Below, piece after piece: positions 25,437 to 33,582 of a DNA stretch of 64,000 nt (positions are counted from its first letter, which is position 1; each line of letters starts with the position of its first letter). A program made the translations under genes and the position numbers. The notes beneath the pieces were generated by a model. That model had not been told where the DNA came from, made no database searches, and was given only the letters and a program-made list of their open reading frames with translations. Origin of the DNA: Prauserella halophila (GTDB taxonomy: Bacteria > Actinomycetota > Actinomycetes > Mycobacteriales > Pseudonocardiaceae); the NCBI RefSeq assembly GCF_024171895.1, contig NZ_JAMTCQ010000012.1, forward strand, positions 244,283-308,282, in the 5' to 3' direction.

Positions 25437-26786
25437 TCAGTCCGGCGCGGTGGGCGGCAACCCGAAGTGGACCGCGTCGGCGTCCACGTCGCAGGCGCTC
25501 ACGGTGCCGACGAGATGCGGCCGTTCACCGGCCGGCGTCGACGGCAGGACTCCCTGGTGGGCACGGCCGCCGCCGTTGTCGCAGTTCACGCTCGTGACCG
25601 ACGGTGCAGGCGCAGGCTCGGGAACGGTCGGCGCCGGAACGGTCGGAGACACGTTCGACGCCTGGTCGTGGTCCTGACGAGGAGGAACCGTTCGCTGCGC
25701 TGCGGTCGGGCCGTCGGCGGCAACGTGCGGCGCGGAGATCGCGGGTACCGAGCGCGGTGCGTCGGTGGCGGAGCGGTTCGGATCGGGCGATGCGCTCTCG
25801 GCGCCTGCGGGTGTGCTCTCGGCCGTCTCGCCGCCCGCCGGTTCGGTGGCTGCGGGGCTGTCCGGCGGGGTGAGGGAGCCGAGCAGTGGCGCGACGCGAT
25901 CGACCGTGTCGGTGACGGTCTGTTCGGCGTCCGCAACGCTGTTGTGGACGATCCGGTCGACCTGCTCCACGGTGCCGGTCACCACGGTGCCGGTCACACG
26001 GTCCAGCAGATCGTGTTCCCCGGTGGGGGACAGCCTGTCGACGATGGCCCCGGTCAGCTCCGTGACCAGTCCGTCGTCGGCCGATCCGGTGGCAGACCCG
26101 GCCTGGAGCCGGTCGGACGATGCCGCTGTTCCGGCCGCTGCGGTCCCGTCGGGATCGGTTTCGGTGGGCGCGGTTTCGGTGGGCGCGGTGACCTCGGTGG
26201 TCACGTCCTGGGCTGCGCTGTCCGGGGCTGCGCTGTCCTGGGGTGCGGGGCCCTGGGTCTCGGCGTCGAGGAGCCCGGTGTCCTGGAGTCCGGCGATCGC
26301 GGAAAGGTTGTCGGGTTCGACCGTCGCGGGCTCGGTCGACTCGGGCTTGGTGGACTCGGGCTTGGTGGACTCGGTCTCGGTGGATGCGGGCAGGTCCGGC
26401 TCGTGGGCCGCCTCGGATGCGGCCGGCGCCTCAGCGGCGTCTGCCTCAGCCGGATCTGCCTCAGCCGGGCCTGCCTCTGCGGCGTCTGCCGCGGCGGGGT
26501 CGGCAGCAGCGTCATCGGCCGGCGTGTCGCCTGGTGAAGCTTCGGAGTTCCCGGAGCCGGCCACGGAGTCGTCTCCGGAGGCGGAACTCGCCGTGCGGTT
26601 CGGCGTCCCGGCGGAGGTCGACGCCGGTTCCGAGGCCGACGTCGGATCCGTGGTCGAGGGCGAATCGGAGGTCGGTGAGGATGCGGAGGCGGAACCGGCG
26701 ATCAGCAGCCACGCGATCAGTGCGAACGCAGCGACCACGAAAGCGCGCACGACGACGGCGGCGCGCACGCCCACCGTCTTGCGCAT
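25437..26786 (-). CDS. Secreted low-complexity protein
   Basis: 449 residues. An N-terminal signal peptide (basic MRKTVGVR, a hydrophobic core to about residue 33, then GSASASS cleavage region) is followed by ~380 residues of Ala/Glu/Asp/Ser/Pro/Thr-rich sequence with repeats such as STKPESTKPESTEP. A helical stretch near 220-300 (TGTVVTGTVEQVDRIVHNSV) contains valine-rich heptads. The C-terminus is better ordered, with two cysteines (VNCDNGGG and VSACDVDADAV) that could form a disulfide. Likely exported or wall-associated; function unknown. Confidence 0.75.
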   Translation of the reverse strand: MRKTVGVRAAVVVRAFVVAAFALIAWLLIAGSASASSPTSDSPSTTDPTSASEPASTSAGTPNRTASSASGDDSVAGSGNSEASPGDTPADDAAADPAAADAAEAGPAEADPAEADAAEAPAASEAAHEPDLPASTETESTKPESTKPESTEPATVEPDNLSAIAGLQDTGLLDAETQGPAPQDSAAPDSAAQDVTTEVTAPTETAPTETDPDGTAAAGTAASSDRLQAGSATGSADDGLVTELTGAIVDRLSPTGEHDLLDRVTGTVVTGTVEQVDRIVHNSVADAEQTVTDTVDRVAPLLGSLTPPDSPAATEPAGGETAESTPAGAESASPDPNRSATDAPRSVPAISAPHVAADGPTAAQRTVPPRQDHDQASNVSPTVPAPTVPEPAPAPSVTSVNCDNGGGRAHQGVLPSTPAGERPHLVGTVSACDVDADAVHFGLPPTAPD

Positions 26787-26917
26787 TGCACACTCCCGCG
26801 GTCTCGTCCTCGCCGGCGGCCGGCCGGTGGCCGGAATCGTCGCAGGTCCGGCCGCGGTCTTTCTAGCACCGAAGCCGGGGGTTCCTCCGATCGCGGGTGT
26901 GTGCTCGGCCGAACGCC

Positions 26918-28084
26918 TCAGGCTCGATGCAGCTGGTGCAGGCGTTCCACGGCTTCGTCGAGAACCTCGTCACGTTTGCTGAACGCGAACCGGAGCACGT
27001 GATTCCACTCGTCCGGGTGGTCGGTGAACACCTTGACGGGCACAGCTGCGACTCCGACGAGCTCGGGCAGACGCCATGCGAGGTCCTCGGCGTCGGTGAA
27101 CCCGAGCGGACGCACGTCGGCACACACGAAGTACGTGCCCGCGCTCGGCCACACCGAGAAGCCGGCGTCGGTGAGGCCCTTGGACAGCCGGTCGCGCTTG
27201 GTCGACAGCGCCTCCCGCAGCTGTTCGACCCAGCTCAGTTCGTTCGTCAGCGCGTGCGCGACGGCAGGTTGCAGCGGTCCGCCGGAGACGAACGTGAGGA
27301 ACTGTTTCGTGGTTTTCACCGCCGTGACCAGCTCGGCGGGCGCGCACACCCAGCCGATCTTCCAGCCGGTGCAGTTGAACGTCTTGCCTGCGCTCGAGAT
27401 CGACACGGTGCGTTCGCGCATGCCGGGCAGGGTCGCGAGCGGGGTGTGCTCGATGTCGTCGAATGTGAGGTGTTCGTACACCTCGTCCTGCACGGCGACG
27501 AGGTCGTGCTCGACGCACACCTCGGCGATGGCCGTCAGCTCGTCGGACGTGAATACGGTGCCGGTCGGGTTGTGCGGCGAGTTGACCAGGATCGCTCGCG
27601 TGCGCGGAGTGACGGCGGCGCGCAGGGCGTCGACGTCGAGGGCGAATCGGGTTCCGTCCGAGGTCAGCGGCACGGTGCGGCGCTCGGCGCCCGCCATCGC
27701 GATCGCGGCGGCGTACGAGTCGTAGTACGGCTCGATGGCGATCACCTCGTCGCCGCGGTCGGCCAGCGCGAGCAACGACGCGGCGATCGCCTCGGTGGCA
27801 CCGGTCGTGACCAGCACCTCCGTGTCCGGGTCGTAGTCGAGGCCGTAGCGCGTGCGGTGCTCGGCGATGGCCCGTCGCAGTTCGGGACGTCCCGGACCGG
27901 GCGGGTACTGGTTCGCACCGCCGTACAGGGCGTCACGGGCGGCGTCGAGCATCCCGGCGGGACCGTCGGTGTCGGGAAACCCCTGACCGAGGTTGACCGC
28001 GCCGGTTCGCGTGGCCAGTGCCGTCATCTCGGCGAAGACGGTCGAGGTGAACGGCTGGAGGCGGGCGGCGAGAGGTGGGCGCAC
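26918..28084 (-). CDS. PLP-dependent class I aminotransferase (DapC/KBL-like, Rv0858c type)
   Basis: 388 residues. The PLP lysine lies in SSAGKTFNCTGWKIGW; NSPHNPTGTVF and DEVYEHLTFD carry the conserved Asn and Asp/Tyr that hold the cofactor. The closest functional relatives are N-succinyldiaminopimelate aminotransferases (DapC) and methionine/kynurenine aminotransferases, so the substrate is not certain. The start region overlaps possible longer starts of the divergent DUF445 gene. Confidence 0.9.
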   Translation of the reverse strand: MRPPLAARLQPFTSTVFAEMTALATRTGAVNLGQGFPDTDGPAGMLDAARDALYGGANQYPPGPGRPELRRAIAEHRTRYGLDYDPDTEVLVTTGATEAIAASLLALADRGDEVIAIEPYYDSYAAAIAMAGAERRTVPLTSDGTRFALDVDALRAAVTPRTRAILVNSPHNPTGTVFTSDELTAIAEVCVEHDLVAVQDEVYEHLTFDDIEHTPLATLPGMRERTVSISSAGKTFNCTGWKIGWVCAPAELVTAVKTTKQFLTFVSGGPLQPAVAHALTNELSWVEQLREALSTKRDRLSKGLTDAGFSVWPSAGTYFVCADVRPLGFTDAEDLAWRLPELVGVAAVPVKVFTDHPDEWNHVLRFAFSKRDEVLDEAVERLHQLHRA

Positions 28085-28113
28085 GAGAAACGATCCTCAC
28101 GGACAATGCGGGT

Positions 28114-29502
28114 GTGGAGCAACCGAGTGACAACGTGACATCCGGCGCTGCGGCATCCGAACCCGCGGCGACCGGCGCGGTGGCCACCGACGGCCCGCCG
28201 GATCCGGCGCCGACGCCCGGCGCTGTGCCACCCGGACAGGCGCCGTCCGGTGGCCTCGCCGGTGACGAGGCGAAACGGCAGAGCCTGCGCCGGATGAAGC
28301 GGGTCGCGCTCGCCTTCCTGTTCGGTGCGGCGGTGGTGTTCCTGCTGGCCAGGTGGGCCGAGAGTGAGAGCTGGCCCGCGTGGGTCGGGTACGTGCGGGC
28401 GGCAGCCGAGGCCGGCATGATCGGCGGGCTCGCCGACTGGTTCGCCGTCACCGCGTTGTTCCGGCATCCGTTGGGCATCAAGATCCCGCACACGGCGATC
28501 ATTCCGAGCAAGAAGAACGTGCTCGGCGAGAGCCTCGGCGATTTCGTCGGATCGAATTTCCTGTCCGAACCCGTGGTGCGGGACAAGTTGCAGCGACTCG
28601 AGGTGTCGCGGCGGTCGGGCGAGTGGTTGGCCCGGCCCGACAACGCCGAACGGGTGACCTCGGAGCTCTCGACCGTGGTGCGCGGCGCCGTGACGGTGCT
28701 GCGTGACGAGGACGTGCAGGCCGTGATGGAGCAGGCCGTGATCCGCCGCGTCGTTGACCGCGAGTGGGGACCGCCACTGGGCAAGCTCCTCGAACAGGTG
28801 CTGACGGACGGCGCGCACTACCGGTTCGTCGACCTGATGTGCGACCGCGCCTACGACTGGGTGCGCACCAATCACGCCACGGTGCTGCGTGTGGTGTCGG
28901 AACGGGCGCCGTCGTGGTCGCCGCGGTTCGTCGACGAGATGCTGGCCGACAAGGTGTACGGCGAGGTGCTGACGTTCGCGTGGGCGGTGAAGACCGACGT
29001 CAACCATCCGATGCGGCTGGCGCTCGACCGGTTCGCGAGCGAGTTCGCCCAGGACCTGCAGAAGGACCCGGAGACGATGGCCCGCGCCGACGCCGTGAAG
29101 CGGCAGCTCGTCGAGCATCCCGAGGTGAAGAAGCTGATCGGCTCGGCGTGGGCGACTGCGAAGGACATGCTGCTCACGGCCGCCGAGGACCCGTCGAGCG
29201 AACTCCGCACGCGCGTACGGGAGGCGTTGCGGACGCTGGGCGGGCGGCTGCAGGCGGACGCGGAGCTGGCCGGGAAGGTCGACGGCTGGGTGGAGGACGT
29301 GGCGGCACACGTCGTGCGGCACTACTCGCGGGAGATCACGACGATCATCACCGACACCGTCGAACGCTGGGACGCCGAGGAGACCTCGCGCAAGGTCGAA
29401 TTGCAGGTCGGTCGCGATCTGCAGTTCATCCGCATCAACGGCACGGTCGTCGGCGCGCTCGCGGGTCTGGTCATCTACACGGTCGGCGAACTGCTCTTCT
29501 GA
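28114..29502 (+). CDS. DUF445 family membrane-anchored protein
   Basis: About 462 residues. A Pro/Ala-rich leader is followed by a transmembrane segment (RVALAFLFGAAVVFLLA), then the DUF445 signature AAAEAGMIGGLADWFAVTAL and HPLGIKIPHTAIIPSKK. A long amphipathic helical region follows, and a terminal hydrophobic helix (NGTVVGALAGLVIYTVGEL). DUF445 proteins (YheB/YjiN-like) have no settled role. GTG 28114 follows GACAAT by six bases, suggesting a leaderless start; GTG 28075 would overlap the divergent aminotransferase. Confidence 0.82.
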   Translation: MEQPSDNVTSGAAASEPAATGAVATDGPPDPAPTPGAVPPGQAPSGGLAGDEAKRQSLRRMKRVALAFLFGAAVVFLLARWAESESWPAWVGYVRAAAEAGMIGGLADWFAVTALFRHPLGIKIPHTAIIPSKKNVLGESLGDFVGSNFLSEPVVRDKLQRLEVSRRSGEWLARPDNAERVTSELSTVVRGAVTVLRDEDVQAVMEQAVIRRVVDREWGPPLGKLLEQVLTDGAHYRFVDLMCDRAYDWVRTNHATVLRVVSERAPSWSPRFVDEMLADKVYGEVLTFAWAVKTDVNHPMRLALDRFASEFAQDLQKDPETMARADAVKRQLVEHPEVKKLIGSAWATAKDMLLTAAEDPSSELRTRVREALRTLGGRLQADAELAGKVDGWVEDVAAHVVRHYSREITTIITDTVERWDAEETSRKVELQVGRDLQFIRINGTVVGALAGLVIYTVGELLF

Positions 29503-29610
29503 GGGGGACGTATCTGCGCCACGGCGCAGGTGCGGTGCCGTGGCGCCGGTTGCGGTGTGTGATCGCGAGTGGGATTCCCGGCTTGGTCCGGACCACCTGA
29601 CAGGGGGAGG

Positions 29611-29650
29611 TTATCCACAGTGGGTGGGGTTATCCACGTAGTTGTCCACA
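29611..29650 (+). promoter_or_regulatory. Cluster of three DnaA boxes
   Basis: TTATCCACA (29611-29619), TTATCCACG (29630-29638) and TTGTCCACA (29642-29650) lie in the same orientation within 40 bp. The first is the classical perfect box and the third is the actinobacterial consensus. They occupy the gap between the convergent DUF445 and CGNR genes, away from dnaA/dnaN. Confidence 0.75.
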
Positions 29651-29667
29651 GGCTTGGCGGGTTGTGG

Positions 29668-30288
29668 TCAACCGACTGTGGAGTCCTCGTTGCCGGCTGA
29701 GTCGGTTCGTCTGCGGAAGGTGCGCGCCTTGACGCGGTTGCCGCACACCTGCATGGAACACCAGGTGCGCGAGCGATTGCGGGACTCGTCGTAGAAGGCC
29801 CACAGGCAGTCCCCGGCGGGACAGATCTTGATGCGTCGCCAGTCGCCGAGCACGGTCAGGCGCATCGCGGCGGTGAACACCGCCGATACGGCGTCATCGG
29901 CGACCAGCTGTGGGTCGGCCGAGGGGGAGAGCCGAAACGCGACGTCGACCGGTATCGGCAGGTCTCGTGCGGAAGGCGCCGGGGTTTCGGAAGGTGGCGG
30001 GTTCTCGGAAGGTGCGGTCCTCTCCGAGGGTGCCGTGCTCTCCGAGGGTGCCGTGTTCTCGGACAGTGTCGTGTTCTCGGGATCGGTGGCGGACGACTCG
30101 TCGGGCGGCGCGCCAGCGGCGTCGCGGAGGACCCGGCGGGCGCGGGCCGCCTCGTCGAGGGATCCGGGGGTCAGGTCGCGCGCATGTGCCCACGCGTGCC
30201 ATTCCGCGGTGGAGTGCAGAACGTCGGTGTCGCTTTCGACGTCGACCGTGTTGAGGAAGTCCAGTACCAGGCTTACATCCGCGTCCAC
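29668..30288 (-). CDS. CGNR zinc-finger (ABATE) regulator with internal repeat insert
   Basis: 206 residues from GTG 30288. The N-terminal ABATE domain starts VSLVLDFLNTVDVES; the C-terminal CGNR finger reads CPAGDCLWAFYDESRNRSR then CSMQVCGNRVKA, with four zinc cysteines intact. Between the domains lies an insert of about 40 residues with repeats of the type SENTAPSESTAPSER, encoded by tandem units like CTCTCCGAGGGTGCCGTG. GTG 30288 is preferred because TACACT ends six bases upstream (leaderless); ATG 30327/30339 would add residues unlike the family. Probably DNA-binding. Confidence 0.82.
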   Translation of the reverse strand: MDADVSLVLDFLNTVDVESDTDVLHSTAEWHAWAHARDLTPGSLDEAARARRVLRDAAGAPPDESSATDPENTTLSENTAPSESTAPSERTAPSENPPPSETPAPSARDLPIPVDVAFRLSPSADPQLVADDAVSAVFTAAMRLTVLGDWRRIKICPAGDCLWAFYDESRNRSRTWCSMQVCGNRVKARTFRRRTDSAGNEDSTVG

Positions 30289-30419
30289 GTCACCAGTGTA
30301 GCGAGAACAGTGGTTGCGTTCGGCTGCCATAACCGGCATAGTTCATTCATCGGTTATGGCGGGATGTCGGCCGGGGCGGTGGGATTCGGTCGGCGTCCGC
30401 GGGTCTCGGTATCGCCATG

Positions 30420-30470
30420 GCCCCGGTGTCGAGATGGCCCGGTGTCGAGATGGCCCGGTGTCGACCATGG
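30420..30470. repeat. Three tandem copies of a 16-bp unit (CCCGGTGTCGAGATGG)
   Basis: Two perfect copies and a degenerate third with CGACCATGG precede the VOC gene. They sit in a 236-bp divergent intergenic gap that otherwise shows no gene. Confidence 0.75.
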
Positions 30471-30524
30471 CGTCGGGTCATGAGCCGGTTGTTGTCGTGA
30501 TGAAGCGAGCGCGAGGAGGCGCTG

Positions 30525-30890
30525 ATGAGTACATCGGTGACGTTGGGCTGTGTCGCCCTGGACTGTCCGGAGCCGTATCGGCTCGCGGACTTCTACGGGA
30601 AGTTGCTCGGCTGGAAGCTCGCTCCGGATTCGGACGACGAGTGGGTGACGCTCGTGAATCCGGACGGTGGAGCCGACATCAGTTTCCAGCGCGATCCGGA
30701 CTATCGGCCGTCGACGTGGCCGTCGAACGAACGGCCGCAGATGCTGCATCTCGACTTCACGGTCGAGGATCTCGAGGCCGAGCACGAGCGGACGTTGCAG
30801 CTCGGTGCGCGACTGCTCGACGACAAGCCCGAGACGTTCCGCGTCTACGCCGATCCGGACGGCCACCCGTTCTGCCTCTGCGCCTGTTGA
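30525..30890 (+). CDS. VOC (glyoxalase/bleomycin-resistance) superfamily protein
   Basis: 121 residues, a single vicinal-oxygen-chelate domain of two beta-alpha-beta-beta-beta modules. Relevant features are DCPEPYRLADFYGKLLGW in the first module, MLHLDFTVEDLEAEHER in the second and the terminal ADPDGHPFCLC. The metal-site His/Glu positions are only partly evident, so activity cannot be assigned; fosfomycin-, bleomycin- or dioxygenase-like functions are all possible. ATG 30525 has GAGGAGG nine bases upstream. Confidence 0.88.
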   Translation: MSTSVTLGCVALDCPEPYRLADFYGKLLGWKLAPDSDDEWVTLVNPDGGADISFQRDPDYRPSTWPSNERPQMLHLDFTVEDLEAEHERTLQLGARLLDDKPETFRVYADPDGHPFCLCAC

Positions 30891-30918
30891 GCCCCGGGAG
30901 CGGTCGCTGCGATGTCGT

Positions 30919-31650
30919 TCAGCCGGGCCTTCGGTGAATGCTGCTCTGTCCTGCCTGGTGCGGAGCAGGTGCCGGCTGCGTGTGGTCGGCACGGTCGCGG
31001 CGTTCGAAGGTCAGCCTGACGAGGTTGCGGTCCCCACCCCACAACGCGAAGCTGCGGTAGTAGCTCTTCAGCGTGTAGCCGAGCTCCCAGGCAACCGCGC
31101 AGTAGAGATCTCTGCTGGGCAGGCGGTACGGGATCGCGTAGATCCGCACCTTCTTCCGCCCGTCGAACTCGCGGATCAGCGCGGAGACCAGGTGATCAAG
31201 TGTTGGGCCCGGGCGGCGGAACCTGAGTATGAACGTGGTCGTGGTCACGAGTGCCGGTAACAGCAGTGCACCGGCCGCCAGGAACGCCCACAGCATGGGC
31301 GACTCGCTGATGGTGTCCCCTTGAGAGACGATCAGGCCCAGCGGTAGCAGTCCCAGCAAAGGCACCATGCCTATGGCGATTGCTGTGCAGTACCGCCGAA
31401 AGGACCGGAACGGTTTCTGGAATGGCACGCATGTGTCCCGGATGGACCGGATCGGAACTCGGCTGATCAACATGAGAAACGGCCCGGGCGGCAAGCCGAG
31501 TGCGCGGACGACGGACGCACCGAACTGCCGCGCGACGGTGTCGACGTGCTGCGGACTGGGGGTGACCTCTTCGGTCCGCAACCACGTGAACGGCTTGTCC
31601 CGCAGGGCGAACGCAACGGTGCTGTGCAACGAATCGTGTGCCGTGACCAT
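30919..31650 (-). CDS. Hypothetical membrane protein with two central transmembrane helices
   Basis: 243 residues. The N-terminal cytosolic part contains LRDKPFTWLRTEEV; two hydrophobic segments lie near 92-112 and 122-142 (MVPLLGLLPLGLIV; MLWAFLAAGALLLPALVTT). The C-terminal domain has an ordered sequence (WELGYTLKSYYRSFALWGGD, RLTFERRDR) and ends in a His/Pro-rich tail. No family recognised. ATG 31650 is chosen over TTG 31653 (GGAG eight bases upstream). Confidence 0.7.
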   Translation of the reverse strand: MVTAHDSLHSTVAFALRDKPFTWLRTEEVTPSPQHVDTVARQFGASVVRALGLPPGPFLMLISRVPIRSIRDTCVPFQKPFRSFRRYCTAIAIGMVPLLGLLPLGLIVSQGDTISESPMLWAFLAAGALLLPALVTTTTFILRFRRPGPTLDHLVSALIREFDGRKKVRIYAIPYRLPSRDLYCAVAWELGYTLKSYYRSFALWGGDRNLVRLTFERRDRADHTQPAPAPHQAGQSSIHRRPG

Positions 31651-31796
31651 CAACTCGACTCCGTTCCGGCGGCAGAGGTGATCGTCCGACTGCCGAGGTC
31701 CGCCCGGTCCTCGACGGTCGGCTTCTTGCTGGTCCGGCGGACCTCACCCGGATCGGCTACGGGTGTCCCGCATCACACGCGAAGGGTGCAAGCAGA

Positions 31797-31829
31797 GTGC
31801 TTGCAACTGCTAGCACCTCTCGGTATTGT
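31797..31829 (+). promoter_or_regulatory. Promoter and 20-bp palindromic operator of the XRE-hbhA operon
   Basis: The palindrome at 31797-31816 has the form GTGCTNGCANNTGCNAGCAC (16 of 20 positions symmetric). It overlaps the -35 hexamer TTGCAA (31801-31806); after 17 bp comes the -10 TATTGT (31824-31829). An additional TGCAAGC-N5-GCTTGCA repeat begins at 31787. Binding by the XRE protein encoded just downstream is inferred. Confidence 0.75.
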
Positions 31830-31856
31830 CGATGGTGTCGCAAGGAGGTGGCAGGT

Positions 31857-32297
31857 GTGACGGACAAGCCGGACGAGGCCCACGATGACGAGTCCGGCCC
31901 GATGGACAAGGTGGCCGACATCGGCAGGGACATCGGTTCGTACATCCGCCAACAACGCAGCAGCGCCAAGATCTCCCTGCGGCAACTGTCCAAACTGGCC
32001 GGTGTTTCCAACCCGTATCTGAGCCAGATCGAACGCGGGGTCCGCAAGCCCAGCGCGGAGATCCTGCAGCAGATCGCCAAGGGGTTGCGAATCTCGGCGG
32101 AGGCGCTCTACGTGCAGGCCGGAATTCTCGACGACCTGCCGGCAGGGGGCCCGGTGCTCGATGCGATCCGCGCCGACACCGAGCTGTCCGAGCGCCAGAA
32201 GACGGTTCTGCTCGACATCTACGAGTCGTTCCGCAGGCAGAACCGCGACGAGACCACGCCCGGAACCGAACCCGAACAGTCGCACGCCGAGGAGTGA
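31857..32297 (+). CDS. XRE-family transcriptional regulator (Rv0474-like)
   Basis: 146 residues. The HTH_3 domain spans about 22-80: IRQQRSSAKISLRQLSKLAG, VSNPYLSQIERGVRKPS, LQQIAKGLRISAEALY. A helical C-terminal region (ADTELSERQKTVLLDIYESF) may dimerise. The same gene precedes hbhA in M. tuberculosis (Rv0474). GTG 31857 has AAGGAGG eleven bases upstream. The palindrome over its own promoter suggests autoregulation. Confidence 0.9.
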   Translation: MTDKPDEAHDDESGPMDKVADIGRDIGSYIRQQRSSAKISLRQLSKLAGVSNPYLSQIERGVRKPSAEILQQIAKGLRISAEALYVQAGILDDLPAGGPVLDAIRADTELSERQKTVLLDIYESFRRQNRDETTPGTEPEQSHAEE

Positions 32298-32303
32298 GCC
32301 GAC

Positions 32304-33071
32304 ATGGCTACCGAAACCGCCAAGACCGAGACCACCAAGAGCGAGACCGCCACGGGCGGCGACGCCAAGACCCCCGTCGACCAGATCAAGACCCCGCTGC
32401 TCGCCGCCCTGGGCGCGGGCAACCTGGCGAGCCAGGCCGTCAACGACGCGCTGACCAAGGCCAAGGAGCGTTACTCCGACGGCGGTGACGTCGTGCGCAA
32501 GAGCGTCGAGGACGCCAGGAAGGGCTTCGAGGACGCGAAGAAGAACCTCGAGGAACTGCCGTCCGAGCTCGAGGGGCTCCGCGACAAGCTCGACCCGGCC
32601 GAACTGCGCAAGCTGCTCGACGAGTACACCGACGCGGCGCTGAAGCTGTACCACCGTCTTGCCGAGTCCGGCGAGGAGGCCTGGGACAAGCTGCTCGCGC
32701 AGCCGCAGGTCAAGAAGGCCACCGACCAGCTCGGTGAGACGTTCCAGACCGTGCAGGTGCGTGTCGACGGCGCCACGACCGACGTGCGCAAGGGCATCGA
32801 CGACGTCGTCTCGAAGGTGACGTCCACGGTGCGCGGCGTGGGCGACGACGCGGGTGAGGTCGTCGAGGCGACCGCGGAGAAGGTCTCCGACGTCGCCGAG
32901 AAGGCCGAGGGCGCCGCCGAGAAGGCCGAGGACGCCGTCGAGGAGGCCGCGACGCCTGCCAATTCGAAGGCAGCCACCAAGTCGTCGACCACGAAGTCGA
33001 CCACCACGCGTCGCACCACCAGCGCCCCGAAGAAGTCGACGAGCACCACCAGCTCGAAGACCGACAAGTGA
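32304..33071 (+). CDS. hbhA: HbhA-like heparin-binding haemagglutinin homologue
   Basis: 255 residues. A long alpha-helical, coiled-coil-prone body (ALTKAKERYSDGGDVVRKSV, EDARKGFEDAKKNLEELPSE) is followed by an Ala/Glu repeat (EKAEGAAEKAEDAVEEA) and a Lys/Thr/Ser/Arg-rich basic tail from about 215. In mycobacteria HbhA is surface exposed and its lysine-rich tail binds heparan sulfate; here the tail is richer in Thr/Ser. In a soil-type actinobacterium a cell-envelope or polar-growth role is more likely than adhesion. Ribosome site GAGGAG precedes ATG 32304. No signal peptide, as in mycobacterial HbhA. Confidence 0.85.
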   Translation: MATETAKTETTKSETATGGDAKTPVDQIKTPLLAALGAGNLASQAVNDALTKAKERYSDGGDVVRKSVEDARKGFEDAKKNLEELPSELEGLRDKLDPAELRKLLDEYTDAALKLYHRLAESGEEAWDKLLAQPQVKKATDQLGETFQTVQVRVDGATTDVRKGIDDVVSKVTSTVRGVGDDAGEVVEATAEKVSDVAEKAEGAAEKAEDAVEEAATPANSKAATKSSTTKSTTTRRTTSAPKKSTSTTSSKTDK

Positions 33072-33100
33072 GCTGACACTCGAGTGAGCTGACGCCACAC

Positions 33101-33137
33101 CTCGGGCTCCGGATTGTCACCGCAACCGGAGCCCGAG
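33101..33137 (+). terminator. Terminator hairpin after hbhA
   Basis: CTCGGGCTCCGG (33101-33112) pairs perfectly with CCGGAGCCCGAG (33126-33137) over a 13-base loop. It sits 30 bp past the hbhA stop, before the promoter of the DUF2516 gene. No U-tract. Confidence 0.85.
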
Positions 33138-33169
33138 CTCTGCTCGGAGTCTGACGTACGCTGAGGGAC

Positions 33170-33466
33170 GTGCCGTATCTCGCGTACTGGATCGTCTTCG
33201 TCATCGACTGGGCAGGCACCATCGCCGGTCTGGTGGCGTTCGTGCACGCGCTGACCCAGCGCTCCGATGCCTACACCGCAGCCGACCGCCACACGAAACC
33301 GATGTGGCTGGGCATCACGGGCGGCGCGACCCTCGCGATGCTGCTGTTCAACTTCTACGGTGCCGGGCTGATCTTCTGGCTGGCCGGCATCGTCGCGGCG
33401 CTGGTCTACCTCGTGGACGTGCGCCCCAAGCTGATCGAGGTGCAGCGCGGCGGTTCCGCCTGGTGA
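33170..33466 (+). CDS. DUF2516 membrane protein (Rv0476-like)
   Basis: 98 residues with two to three hydrophobic segments (ILE-rich YWIVFVIDWAGTIAGLVAFV; LAMLLFNFYGAGLIFWLAGI) and the conserved DRHTKPMWLGI loop, ending in a short basic cytoplasmic tail. It is the third gene of the Rv0474-0476 neighbourhood. GTG 33170 follows TACGCT (33157-33162) by seven bases, consistent with a leaderless message. Function unknown. Confidence 0.88.
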   Translation: MPYLAYWIVFVIDWAGTIAGLVAFVHALTQRSDAYTAADRHTKPMWLGITGGATLAMLLFNFYGAGLIFWLAGIVAALVYLVDVRPKLIEVQRGGSAW

Positions 33467-33582
33467 GATCCGGCCTCGGCCGAGGTGGGCACGGCGCATC
33501 TCGGAGCGCGACGACGCCCGGTGGCGCACCTGCCGCCGATGCGCCGGGATGCGGTGACGGCGCGGTGACTTACGGTGGCGAT

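Noticed and set aside
24973-25677. Plus-strand frame of 234 codons through the hairpin region
   Set aside because: Arginine-rich product typical of GC-rich non-coding frames; crosses perfect inverted repeats and the secreted-protein gene.
29611-29650. Chromosomal origin of replication
   Set aside because: Only three boxes, no AT-rich unwinding element and no dnaA or dnaN nearby.
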